In this document: positions 14,701 to 25,796 of the stretch, piece by piece
How the letters are laid out: every line of letters begins with the position of its first letter
How positions within the stretch are numbered: the first letter of the stretch is position 1
Source of the DNA: Druceiella hillmani
Lineage: Eukaryota; Arthropoda; Insecta; Lepidoptera; Hepialidae
NCBI GenBank assembly: GCA_039881145.1
Contig: JAYKKI010000132.1
Coordinates: 1,836,501-1,900,500, forward strand
Direction: 5' to 3'
Length of the DNA: 64,000 nt
Made by a program: the position numbers and the translations under genes
Notes under the pieces: generated by a model
Database searches by the model: none
Told to the model about the DNA's origin: nothing
The model's input: the letters and a program-made list of their open reading frames with translations, nothing else

Positions 14701-15560
14701 TTTTATTTGAATTTGGTGTATATTTTAAACATAATTTAAAAATAATTTCTTTAGCTCACTTATAATTTATTATATGACGATAAAGTTGTTTACTTACTTA
14801 GCAAAAACAAATTATTCATATGAAGTTATGAATGAGACGTAATAAGTATTTTTTACCACTATTTAACCTACATAAATAAAACACAAATAAAAATTAACAT
14901 TTTTTAAAGAAGTTCAGAAAGAATATTAAAATAATTGTTTCAGAAACGAGGATAAGAAAACATCATAATATTCATTAGTTGAGTTATATACTTATAGAGC
15001 TTTTTGAAAATTACGTAAAGAGTGTTCAGTAATTTTTTTCTTCTTTCAAACCTTGAATGTTTCACCTAGTGACTAGTTTAATATACATAGAAAAGCTTAG
15101 TAGTTCTATTATTAACAAAATATGTCGATATAAACCTCTTACTTTCGTCTTACGTTACTACAATATGCATTACGTTCATATTTTACGATTTACATAAAAG
15201 TGATTTAATCAGTAATTAACGATCATTAAATAATCAATTATTACATCAAGATAATCATTAGATCAGTGACCCTATGTTTATTAAAATACTGTATTTTATG
15301 TAGTACCTACTGAGATACAGACTTTTGAAGTAAAATATTATATTGTTAATTTCTTTTATTACCATAATCATAGGTTACAATTTAATCAGTACTATCTCTA
15401 ATTTAAAAACCTTCTATCGTCGGTAATTTACTTGTACACAGAAAGCTCATTCAGTTCTACACTTTGTGACTATATTACGAAAGAAAGAAGCTATCATATG
15501 AAGATCGTTACCCCGGCAAATCGCACATTACTTTGCTTACACTATGCATCACTGTGACAA
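11771..15560. other. AT-rich spacer with one GC-richer patch
   Basis: No gene was recognised. The interval 13040-13330 is noticeably richer in G+C and holds a 66-codon plus-strand frame starting at 13076 with no known domain. It might be an exon, a conserved non-coding element or old mobile DNA. The remainder is AT-rich with short homopolymer runs. Confidence 0.35.
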
Positions 15561-15565
15561 ATAAG

Positions 15566-15609
15566 GAATATGAGACGATACCATATGATTATGGTATCGT
15601 CTCATATTC
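15566..15609. repeat. perfect hairpin, 19-bp arms
   Basis: gaatatgagacgataccat is followed by a 6-base loop (atgatt) and its exact reverse complement. No flanking duplication or longer terminal repeat was seen, so it is not obviously a transposon end. Confidence 0.95.
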
Positions 15610-17271
15610 AGTTTTTTTTAAGAATATTGCAAGAATTGGAGATAAAATTTAAGGAATTAGTTTTCCGGATGACGATGTGGGATTTAAGTTTAGGTTTCTG
15701 AAGACATCTTAGCTATATATTTAATATACACTTTGCTCTTTTCACTTATTGTAGTGCTAAAGTTTTATTATTGATAAAAAGCACATAGATTCATCTTACA
15801 GGAATTTGCTATACCTCGGCTTAAAACATAACCTACGTTTTAATTTGAAAAATAAGCTTCGTTTATTACAAGTTTTATGAAAATCACTTCAGCATTTTAG
15901 TCGTAATGATTGACTAACGTCCGAAATCTGCTTTTAATATTCCATGTTATAAAAACCACAATTGACCTATGCGTAATTCCGTCATGTGGATTATTTGTAG
16001 AATAAGTTTGAGAACATTTTATTATATAGTGTTTAATTAACACATAAACATTCAAAGAAGGACAATTTCATATTTATATTATTAGTTTGCATTCACTTCC
16101 TCGAGCGAAATTTAATTAACATTTTTTTTAATTATCCGTTTTAAAATTTTTCTTTTATCTTTGTTTTGAGTCAGATTGTCTATTTTTAATTGCTTTCGAT
16201 GTATGAGATACTAAGTAAGTTTCTAACTTCCCTGATCTGTAATGCTTCATATATTACATTACCAAAAGGACCTCATACTTAGATATTTAAACTTTTTCAA
16301 ATATGCCAATTTTTATTTAAATACGACAGTTGCCGAGTAATAAATAAAAAAATTATTTACATAAAAATATTTTCACTAAAATAAGCAACAAGAACAAAAT
16401 GCACAAGAGTGTTGTTAAAAATAATGTTTATTTACTTAATAAAAGACTCTATATTTAACTTATAAGTTAATTCAAGGCACTGGATATTTGAAATCGACAA
16501 AAAAGCAGGTGGTTTTAAAAGAAAGTAGAAACAACAAAGCACAAAACAGAAAAAACATATCAATTAAAATTAATCATCAAACTAACAAATAGTCGTATTA
16601 GTAAAGAGGTGAAAAGAGCAAAAAAAACTATCAACATTGGAGGCCTCCCGCAAAATTATTAATCAACAAATACGTGAAATACAGGGGACGATGGGGGTTA
16701 TTATCACTCTATATGTCATGATATTATATAATTGTGCAATATGATTTACGAAATGGCTTACGAACGGATTTAATTTCTAGTTCTGAGAATTTAAAATCAT
16801 CGGCATAAAGAAGGCAACGTGTAAATAAAGATGATGCACAAAAACCAAGTGATGACGCACTAAAAGCAAGAAAATAAAATGGAGCCTGAGTCTGGGGATT
16901 TGATCAGGTAAAAATAAAGTCGTGGGACGCTTTTATTCCTATATTAGTATTTCAACATTTGTTAGTTATATTACGAGTGTATTATTACAAAGGATTTCAC
17001 TATAACACGAGTATTCAGGCCAAAAAATTCAGGCTAAAGCTAGAAGTTATTTTTAAGTTCCCACAAACAAAATTTTATGCAGATTGCACCAAAGATTTTA
17101 TTTTCATCTGATCAAAGTCCGAAACTAGTGATTCATTATTATATTTAAGCTTTCAGTACATGTATTGATGTTGTACAACAAAATCATTTGCTGTAAAAAC
17201 TTTCTAACCTTTCTTTTCAAAAGTTATACTTGCCTATATTAACAATCTAACATTTCTTTTTTTATTTCTTT
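15610..17271. other. AT-rich spacer, no gene seen
   Basis: No open frame above 60 codons, repeat or domain was recognised. Confidence 0.4.
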
Positions 17272-17623
17272 CTCTCTTTTATTACTGTACAAATATTGCC
17301 AGAAGAAAAACTAAGAAATTTTGAAAGACATCCGCTCATCAAAACAATTTAGAGAATTCTTTCTCTTTTATTACTCTACAAATATTGCCAGTAGAAAAAC
17401 TAAGAAATTTGGAAGACATCCGCTCATCAAAACAATTTAGAGAATTCTTTCTCTCTTTTATTACTCTACAAATATTGCCAGTAGGAAAACTAAGAAATTT
17501 GGAAGACATCCGCTCATCAAAACAATTTAGAGAATTCTTTCTCTCTTTTATTACTCTACAAATATTGCCAGTAGAAAAACTAAGAAATTTTGAAAGACAT
17601 CCGCTCATCAAAACAATTTAGAG
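17272..17623. repeat. 90-bp tandem repeat, ~4 copies
   Basis: Units start with ctctctttta at 17272, 17361 (one base variant), 17451 and 17541 and end with atttagagaattcttt. The spacing is 89, 90 and 90 bp. Copies differ at a handful of sites (gtag against agaa, gga against tgaaa), and the first and last copies share the variant 'ttttgaaag'. Because 90 is a multiple of three, open frames of 78 codons (plus) and 90 codons (minus) cross the array. The peptides have no known domain, so I treat it as a minisatellite. Confidence 0.93.
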
Positions 17624-17639
17624 TTTTAAAATACATGTA

Positions 17640-20090
17640 AAATTTCGAACTTATGTTTATCATAGTCTCTCCCTGTGAAAGTACGAGACCAACATAAGCA
17701 AAACGTCAATACTGAACAAAAGCTTTATTGATCCGCTGAACCTATAAAACTATTCAAATTTAGAGTGGCGTGATGTCCAATATAGGGTATTTATAGAAAT
17801 ATCTTGTAAAATGACAGCTGCTGTCAACTATTCAAATTATTGGTCGATTTCGTCTTGCTTTGAACGAAATTCCTCCCATCGTGGTCGGGTCTTCGGCCGT
17901 CGACTTAAGAGCTTTTCCGTGTTCCTTTGTAAATGTACTCAACAAGATTATAGCTTTAATAATATAAATAGTTTATATTACCGCTTCCGTATTTCTATAA
18001 TATTATTTCAATATCAAATAAAATTCAGTTGGATGCAGTAATGAAAGTGTTAGAAATTGTTTTATATCTTCGTAGAATCTTGGTATGTTGTTGTGAGTTA
18101 TATTATATGTGCAAGTACATTGCACAAGTGAATATTGAAAATCTAGTCACTAATTTCATTCTTAAATAACTTATTAGAATAGTAAACTTCCTGAAAAAAA
18201 AGGATTGGAAAAATTATTATCATCCTAATAACAAAAACAAAATCAAGCGTAATCTCCGTCCAACACAAATGCTTCTTTCACTCATGAATCTCAATGAAGC
18301 AGTTACGGAAGTATTTAGAATTTTGCTACTATACTCCTAGTAATACGTTAAATAATGTTAAAAATAACAGCTCGAATTTAAGGCATTATGAATTGATATT
18401 GTGTGGTACGATTACGTAACGATTAAGTGAACTCAAAATGTTAATAATACTTCGGTAATTATTAAATGACGGGACAAATATATGTATATTATTTTTATCA
18501 TTATATACCTTTTACTTCTCAAAGCATACATACGATGTACCGTACTCTACCGTCATTCAGCGTACTAGGTCTTGTCTGCAGTTCTGTACAAACTTTTTAT
18601 TAAATACTGAAACCCACAATTTTTAATCGATTATTTTTTCATGATTTCGGATGGAAAATAAATAAATTTTTGAAGTCGATTATATTCAACCATATAATTA
18701 AATAGTTGTAAGCCGTACTTCACTGTACTTTTTTTTTTCAAGAGGTAAGTATTACTTTATATTAACCACAATAATTGGTGAAGGGTAAGTAGAACTGGAT
18801 CTGGTTAGTTCAGAATGTTCATTTTTATGAATATAGAAAACAACGCACAAGAAAATGTACGCTGAATAACAATACAGTGTATCACATCTAGGTTTTACGC
18901 ATTTTCATGTACGAGGTATTTACTTGCGAAGTTTATTCACATAATCTTTTTTTAAGCGTAGAAGTTTGTAACGGATAATATTTTTTATGGCGAAGGTTTT
19001 CAATGTTTACTGAATTGCCATTAAAATTTTGAGTTCACGTAATCGTTGCATAATCGTTTTAAGTATTGTAATCTGTGTTTTATTAAATTCGAGCTATTAT
19101 TTTACACTGTGATTAATATTTTGTCAAGAGTACGCTATCAAAATTTCATGTTTTTAATTGCCTGGTTGCAATTAATGGTGAGACGTGTTGTCAGTAGTGT
19201 GAATTACACATAGTTTTGTTACTTATATGACCTTCATTCTGTACTGTTTCAACATTCAGTTATCTATTTTTATTATTATGAGCGTTTGCTATTACAAATT
19301 AAACTAGCATTTTTTTACAACATTCCTCTTTTATAATTGCAATAGCTTAAATGAACTTAGAATATAAATATCACGAATTTTTTAAATAACAAAGGTAGAT
19401 AACTTTTTTTGGGAACTTCCATCCATATTATTTTTGTATTAATTAAACTTAAGATTAAGTTTATTTCGTACAAAAGTAACATCAAAGACATATGAACACA
19501 GAGTACCTTTGGAGGGATACACGGATAGCTCTTGAAGTCTGCGACCGAAAATCCACGGATAGGGAAAGAATTTCTCGTTCAAAGCGAGGTAAGTCGATTA
19601 AGGATTTTTATATTTGATAGTAATCACCTTTTAGAATATACCTCAATATTGATTATTCAAACTATAAGGCATTTTAAAAGTTTACCAATTCGATAAAATT
19701 TTCGTATATTATAGAAATTTTACTTACGTTACTGCCATATTTTTAAACAGTGAAAAATATGGCAAGCGCACGTTTTGAATGTTGATACGAAACTAAGATA
19801 CAGTACAGGAAACAAATTTATAACAAGGAGTTAAGTTTAAATTTTGTTAAATAATTGCTTGTACAGTTGAACTATTCGGTGTGTATTGGAATAGAATAAT
19901 ATGCTATTTGAAAGGAAATATTGTGTTCACTCTTTCATTGCCTTTTTCTTAATTATCACAAAAATTATATGCAAAATGAATAACAAGCGTAAAACTGACT
20001 TCATATCACACGTTGCTGAATTCATCACTGATTACAATAGAGTAGTCATTAGATTTAATTTCTTTGTGAGATAATTTGATTAAAGAATTT
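17640..20090. other. AT-rich spacer, no gene seen
   Basis: A GC-richer spot at 17850-17920 (cgtggtcgggtcttcggccg) recalls LINE tail wording but is too short to assign. A good splice-donor-like string (gcgaggtaagtcg) occurs at about 19585 after about 90 bases of more complex sequence, without an identifiable exon. Confidence 0.35.
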
Positions 20091-20092
20091 TA

Positions 20093-20725
20093 TTGGGTCG
20101 GCAACTTATGAATCCTTTATTTCCATACAATTATTTTTCCATCTTTTATACAAAGTAAATAAAATCAATCATCAATTATATAAGCACCGTCGGTATCTAA
20201 TACTTGTCGTCAAAGTGTAGGCAGAACTAGACTTCCTTCCTTGTGGAAATCTTTAGGCCTCCGACTGAAAAAATTGATGAAGTACGATTTTAATATTACT
20301 TTGTCTTTACTTTTTCTATCGTATAAATTATTAGACAGAGAGCTAAACAAAGGGTAATCGAATGGCGAAATAGTCTGGTCGGATGGCCTGGACAGTACGG
20401 TTGGCGTGGTAGCACACTTCTCCCAAGTGAAAGTAGTTTTTCACATGTTATTTTTTCTATGTGGGATCAAGCATTTTCATGTAAAAAATAAACTTTGCTT
20501 TGGTTTCAAGGAAGTTTAGTGACGGCTTTGCTTAATGGTTCACAATAAATCGTAACTGTAATTGTATCGTTAGCTGGAAGGAGTTCCCAACAAATAACTC
20601 CATTTATACCCCTTCATAAACTCAAAAGTATCCTTCGTACAATGTTAAATTTTCGTGTAGGTACAACTTATTTTTCAGTTCCTGGCCACTGGCGTTTACG
20701 TAAAAAATTAATCTCAATTAAATGA
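20093..20725 (-). mobile_element. mariner (classical) 3' half
   Basis: The right terminus begins TTGGGTCGGCAACTTATGAA next to a TA, a mariner-type end. On the minus strand the decayed transposase gives RKRQWPGTEK, RGINGVICWELLP, then QSKVYFLHENA (the H-x-D-N-A-R-P-H block, Asp now Glu), then LGRSVLPRQPY. ISPFDYPLF follows (the S-P-D-L-A-P-x-D-Y-x-L-F block, with the final Asp kept), and finally RRPKDFHKEG and LDTDGAYIID before the stop. Several stops and frameshifts are present. The N-terminal half and the opposite terminus are absent; the sequence next to the break is a Penelope-like fragment. This is a family distinct from the four DD41D-type copies. Confidence 0.8.
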
Positions 20726-20728
20726 ATA

Positions 20729-20813
20729 CGTGATGTAGTATTATTTTTACTTTCTTTAAATTCTTTACTACGACCTAGGTTTCGTTGTATTATCTCAGGT
20801 GGGTTGTTAGCAA
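20729..20813 (-). mobile_element. Penelope-like 3'-type fragment (second locus)
   Basis: Read on the minus strand, cccacctgag...acgaaacctaggtcgtagtaaag matches the plus-strand segment at 44084-44168 at roughly 80-85 percent by eye. The 'cctgaagatg ... aacctaggtcg' wording is what I recall from 3' regions of insect Penelope-like elements. It abuts the broken end of the mariner fragment. Confidence 0.5.
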
Positions 20814-21176
20814 AGATCCTTTTAACATCATTAGCTTCAACTTATACGGTAAGATTATATTCTATCTACATTTAATATTTTATTCAGAATTGAAGACAAA
20901 ACATTTAATACTGTACCGAATTATGTTTTAAAAAGTATGCTGAATCAAAAAATGTTTATATCTGTTGCAGTACATTCTAAAATATTAATATAAAATTGTA
21001 ATCTAACAAATGAACGAAAATTTTTTTTTCTCTTTTCAAAAACCACTATTTAAGTTGGTATTTCCGATAAGAATATATGATGGAAAGAATAATATGTTGA
21101 CCAGCAGGTAATGGTTAATTTAATTAAGTTAAAAATATTGTGTCATTATTACATTTAAAATGAGAATTTATTTAGA

Positions 21177-21544
21177 CGTCTTGAACGATTTTTGGTTGGG
21201 AAAATTTACCGTTCGCATCACCGACATGTTAATGTTTATAGTATATTTGTAGCTAGGATTATATGTCATATATTGCACTTGGCCGGCAGTGTAAATCTAG
21301 AACATCTACTGCTGTGACACACATATAAATCTCGAACATCTACTGCTGTGACACCAGGCTGGCATACGGGCATCGGCCTATGTACACGAATATACACTTG
21401 TACACCATTACATTGTATATACCCGACTGTATGATTTGCGCGTTGGACGCTTTTTGGATGGGTAGAATATTGTGAGTTCGCGGCACTGACATGCTGTAAT
21501 AGCTAAATATCTGTAGCTATAAGGGTGACGTATTGTGCGACATT
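21177..21544. repeat. diverged direct repeats, ~262-bp offset
   Basis: A ~105-bp block at 21177-21282 (gatttttggttggg ... gtcatatattgcac) is repeated in diverged form at 21439-21544 (gctttttggatggg ... gacgtattgtgcg). Between them, taaatct(a/c)gaacatctactgctgtgacac occurs twice (21291-21320 and 21325-21354). The block is GC-richer than its flanks and may be two or more units of a decayed satellite or an internally repetitive element. Confidence 0.75.
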
Positions 21545-21545
21545 A

Positions 21546-22298
21546 TTACTACGCATTCTTGAAATTATGTTTCAGTTTGATTATTATTTGAATTGTTTAA
21601 TTATAGGATCACTGTGTAGTAAAATATTGAGTACTAAATATATTTATATAGAAATATAAATAACAAAAAGAAAGTATTATTTTCAAATTATTTCATTAAT
21701 TCCAAATATTCATTTATTTTCAAAATATTTTCGTTTAAAAATGTGATACTATTTATATTAAACCTCTGCAATATATCATGCTATGAGTATTTCATAGTGG
21801 CTTAAGAGTTATCTTACTGGCGTGGTAAATCAATTTTTTAATTGTTCGGTAGTATTTTTAAAGCGAATTTGAGACCTAAAAATTCAATAGAATTTAATGA
21901 AACCACTACTATTTCATAGTTTTAAGTTTTCACTTCTGTTAGCTGTATCCACTTTAGCTTTTGATGCGAAAGCGTATAATAAGCGACTACAAGCTCAATT
22001 ATTAAAAGACTTCAAAATAAATAATTCCAGTTAAATTTGAAATAAAACCAATGTAGGCGTCTGAGATATCCCTGTATTTAAAAGGGAATTTAAATTACTT
22101 ATATAGTTAAAAGCAATTTGCTATATTCATAAAAAAATTACAAAACACTTAACAATATTTATCAGATACAGAGTATATTAGGTTGTAAATGTTAAATGAT
22201 CTCAAAGGGCATCTCAACAATATAAAAAAACTAAATATTTTAACTAACTTATCTAATTTTGACTAGTCAAATATGAGAAATTTGTTATTTTAAACATT
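21546..22298. other. AT-rich spacer, no gene seen
   Basis: No open frame or repeat of note. Confidence 0.4.
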
Positions 22299-22307
22299 TA
22301 TATATAT

Positions 22308-22360
<53 letters not shown>

Positions 22361-22419
22361 CATATATATACATTTATATATATATATATATATACATATA
22401 TATGTATATATTTATATTT
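22299..22419. repeat. (TA)n microsatellite
   Basis: TA dinucleotide array with a few tac and tatt interruptions. Confidence 0.95.
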
Positions 22420-23405
22420 ATAACAGTGCCATTTTTACATGAACTTCTTTACATTTTATGTTTTTTTTCCTACTTTTTTCAATATTTCAATACGGTGGTC
22501 GCTTTACTAATTCAAATTCAAATGTTAAGTGTGAGTAGAACTCGCACTGCGAGGATTCTGTACATACTTAGGCATATATAAATATTTAGTAGTATATACA
22601 TAGTATTTCCATTAAACTCACAAATGAAACTACGGAAATTAGAAACGTTGTCTTAGTTTATTAAGGAACTTTAGGCAAACTTCTAGCAATATTGTTATTT
22701 ATAATTTTTTTTCACCAGTTTCAGATATTGCAGATAATCATATTTATATAATAAATTAGAACACGATAAATTAAAAACAATTAGAAACCTATTTTTACAT
22801 CTTTTACATCTCCGTATAAATATAATGGGTGCTAATTATTTAGACATTTGCGGATAAACGTACTTTTGTCTTTGTTTTGTTTCTCGATCCTATTGTTTCT
22901 GAGAAAAATGGCTCCAATGGAAGATTAAGTTATGGATGAACGTGTAAGTCATATTTTACAGTCTCTTTTTTTTCCTTTTATTTTGAATATGGATCCATTC
23001 AGTGTAGTTGGACGTTACCTGAGTACACGTCAGAAGTATTTTAATAACTCTGGTAATCCAATTAAAAAATCTCTTTATATTTTGTGAAAATATTGAAGTA
23101 CCTCGCTGATTGTGTTGAAAGTAAATAAAAATATTATAATATAATTTATTTTTTCTAAACGCTTTGTAGTTTCCTAAATGCTTATGACTGTTGTTCATTA
23201 AAATCAATGACAATATAAGTCTGCAATAATTAGAGAATGTAGTCGGTTTATGCATATTTATTAATTTCGTATAATATGTTATACGTATACTCCATACCCA
23301 GTTTCCAATTCGTCAGAATGAGGCAAGTACCTTAAAGTTTTGATGATCTGTGAGTCTTCCTGTAAGAAATAGTTTTGTATTTAAATGTATTAGGCAATGG
23401 AGGTT
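22420..23405. other. AT-rich spacer, no gene seen
   Basis: A 99-codon minus-strand frame (22956-23255) has no recognised domain, and its composition is that of the flanks. I regard it as chance. Confidence 0.4.
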
Positions 23406-23409
23406 CTTA

Positions 23410-23486
23410 AAGAATTACGTACATAAGAAAGATGTTCATAAAAATTATGTACATAAGAAACATGTTCATAAAGAATTATGTACAAG
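23410..23486. repeat. ~30-bp tandem repeat, 2.5 copies
   Basis: aa(g)aattatgtacataagaaa followed by atgttcata is repeated at 23410, 23441 and partly 23471, with single-base differences. Confidence 0.9.
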
Positions 23487-23513
23487 TTTACTCGCTGCTG
23501 GTATTTACTCCAT

Positions 23514-23610
23514 TCTCTAATTACGGCATAATAGTAAAGGTACAATGCATATAACGGTATATGTATGTATTATATGCATTGTACCTTTACTATTATACCG
23601 TAATTAGAAA
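23514..23610. repeat. long hairpin, 40-bp arms
   Basis: The left arm (23514-23553) and right arm (23571-23610) are reverse complements at about 38 of 40 positions, around a 17-base loop. The core aaggtacaatgcatata pairs perfectly. The arms carry no gene, and their ends show no target duplication I can see. Confidence 0.93.
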
Positions 23611-23614
23611 ATAT

Positions 23615-23644
23615 GATCCAGCATATATACATGTATGCTGGATC
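23615..23644. repeat. short perfect hairpin next to the long one
   Basis: gatccagcata, an 8-base spacer and tatgctggatc. It begins five bases after the end of the 40-bp hairpin. Confidence 0.9.
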
Positions 23645-24259
23645 AATATCAAAATCGAAATATTATAAATATTAAAAATAATCAAAATATTAAATCATTC
23701 CATTAAATGTGGTGTTAATCGATGCGTATTTACTATACATATGTCAGAGTTAGCTTTTTTAACAAATATTCGAATTACCGTTCTACTCTCAAAAATCTAG
23801 GGAAAAAGAAACAATTTTCAAAGGAGGTTTTATTCGATAGATTTTTTTGATAATTTTCCAGATCGAAATGTCATTTGACAAATATATAGACCCAAAGTTA
23901 AGTAAGATATAAGAACTAGCTTAATTATAATTAAATATTTAACCAATTTATAAACAGTTTGAAATTTAATAACAAATATAGTTAAATGATTTAAAAATTT
24001 GTTTCTTACTTTTTGGTTTATTTTTCCCAAAGCATGTTTTAGTTTTTTCTCCATTTTTATTTATAATTTTTTTTTCCCCTATGATTCCCATATTTATTTC
24101 CTTCTGATTTCATAATGAGTAGAGTCAGATGTAATTTCTTTCAATTAAGAATTGTTTTGCTCATGTATCATTTAGAATTATGAAATCTTTACGTTTATAT
24201 CCCCTCAACCTCGAGTTTTCTTGACTGCTAACTGCAAAAACTAAAGGGAATGAAACCCA
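23645..24259. other. AT-rich spacer, no gene seen
   Basis: A Lys-rich 74-codon minus-strand frame (23830-24054) is a product of AT content. Nothing else was seen. Confidence 0.4.
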
Positions 24260-24930
24260 ACTCCCAAAATATTTTACGCGCTCACACATAAACGCCCTAT
24301 AACCCAACGGAAGACGCGAGCGCCCGCTCCATGTTCTCTATGCCAATTGGCACGTTCAGCAGTTCTTGGAACTGTTAAAGCTCTTTAAACATTTAACAGA
24401 AAAAAGTGAAATATTTATTAAACAATTTATTAATAAACAGTCGGTTTGACCACAATTTATATTAATAATGATTACACGATAACGGTATTGGCATTACCTG
24501 GTCGGATGTCGGTTTAGGAATAGGAACACTTTAATAGCTTTAGTTCAAAATAACTTCACGTTCGATGGCTTTACTTAAATAACTTTAACAAATTTCACTT
24601 GGAAATAGTAAGACTGAGACGAAACTTGGACTGAGCTTAAAGTGAAACTTTAATTTAAATTGACTTGAATTGGAACTGACTGAGCTGGGTCCACGTACCC
24701 GGTTTAAATAGACGTAGAAATGCTTAGCTCAGCAATAGAGCATTCTACGAACTGACTGTGTCAGGAGGATATAACAAAGAGCTTCTAATGAAAGTTCTGG
24801 CTCAGCACTGGAACTTTCTACAAAGAGATTGTGTCAGACAATAATAGTGTTGTTGCTAACAGAGCAGGGGTATAACATAATGAGGTGGGCGATTTCATGT
24901 TGCGTTATAAGACACCTGTGATTTCGTGGT
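24260..24930. other. unassigned GC-richer block, possible decayed mobile element
   Basis: A ~670-bp island of clearly higher complexity and G+C, starting around acgcgctcacac and ending around ttataagacacctgtg. It contains repeated gactgagc and ggaactgac words, a TATA-like tttaaatag (24704) and two related stem-loop segments. There is no open frame and no clear terminal repeats. An LTR or other non-coding part of a retroelement is possible, but I cannot show it. Confidence 0.4.
24714..24839. repeat. two diverged tandem stem-loop segments
   Basis: Segment 1 (24714-24764) and segment 2 (24787-24839) are related, with an offset of 73 bp, and share gctcagca and ttgtgtcag or ctgtgtcag. Each can fold. 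In segment 1 gtagaaatgct pairs with agcattctac (one bulge); in segment 2 gaaagttc pairs with gaactttc. In both, gctcagca sits in the loop. Confidence 0.6.
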
Positions 24931-25517
24931 AAGTTTTCGCTTAAAATACGACATTTTAGTTTAAGCTATGTTAAATAATTTTTTTTAAATATTTTAATTA
25001 GCTTTATATTTTATTATTTTATTAGCCAATGGTTCAATTGGCTATAGATGTATTAATCTTAAATTTATAAGGGTAACTTTAGCGTGATATCAAATAAAGT
25101 CTAGGCTTTATTTCTGTATAGTAAACGTAATCGGCTTTAATAAAAATTTCGTAAATTGTATATAAGTTTTGGTATTTATTTCAAGGTTAAATGCTCCAGT
25201 TTGACTATGGTGGCTACGCAGTGTCTTCACATTGGAATCTGTCTTCTTTTTTACTTTTTCTGGATTTGTGTAGTTCTTTCTTCTTTCGTTTATGGTACTT
25301 AAATGTTATGCATAATCAAGGATTGTGTCACAGAGATCGGAATCATATATACCAGATCTGGAAGTATGTAGGAAAGTTGCAATAAATAGGTAGTAATCGA
25401 TGTTTACATTTGAAATTTGAAGAGTAAAGCATATAGTTGCTATATATATTTATGGATATGTCTGTGTCATTTAATAGTCGACAAAAATATCCAATGTCTC
25501 CATCAAAATAAAAAGGC
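24931..25517. other. AT-rich spacer, no gene seen
   Basis: A 64-codon plus-strand frame at 25191 carries no recognisable domain and lies just upstream of the pogo-like fragment. It could be unrelated or a very decayed part of it. Confidence 0.35.
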
Positions 25518-25710
25518 GCAACTTGGTCGGAAGACAGTTTGGCTGCGGTAGTTCGTGCCGTCATGGTATTTCACGAAGTACCCTTAGAAATCACAAAAAA
25601 ATGGGAAAGTTGTCAAAAGATTAGAAAGACACATAATATTTACTCCAGCTCAAGAGAAACATTTTGTTAGGATATGTGAAAATAAGGCTGATTTAACATT
25701 CCTAAATTAA
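25518..25710 (+). pseudogene. pogo/Tigger-type transposase N-terminal fragment
   Basis: The plus-strand translation gives ATWSEDSLAAVVRAVM and, after a frame change, VKRLERHIIFTPAQEKHFVR with more residues following. This corresponds to the psq-type helix-turn-helix start (W-x-E-x-x-L-x-A-A-x-x-A-V) and the L-G-R-x-x-x-F-T-x-x-Q-E-x-x-L-V linker of pogo-family and related CENP-B-like transposases. The middle helix is degraded, and a stop follows at about 25708. The DDE catalytic domain is absent and no terminal repeats were found. Confidence 0.55.
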
Positions 25711-25796
25711 ATACAACACTGTTTTTGTCTTAGGGTCTTATTTAAACAGGTAATTTAATAAGGCCTAAACAAATTTTTTTTTGTTTTTGATTATTT

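Noticed and set aside
15566..15609. Hairpin as a transcription terminator
   Set aside because: Intrinsic terminators are bacterial; this is eukaryotic DNA, and no adjoining gene exists.
17339..17621. Repeat protein or CRISPR-like array at 17.3 kb
   Set aside because: Units are contiguous with no spacers, and the peptide has no known domain. CRISPR arrays are also not expected in this eukaryotic context.
22956..23255. 99-codon minus-strand frame
   Set aside because: Basic, Asn/Ile/Lys-rich composition expected from AT-rich DNA; no motif and no repeat elsewhere.
24714..24839. Heat-shock element reading of GAAnnTTC words
   Set aside because: Spacing does not give three consecutive canonical pentamers, and no gene lies downstream.
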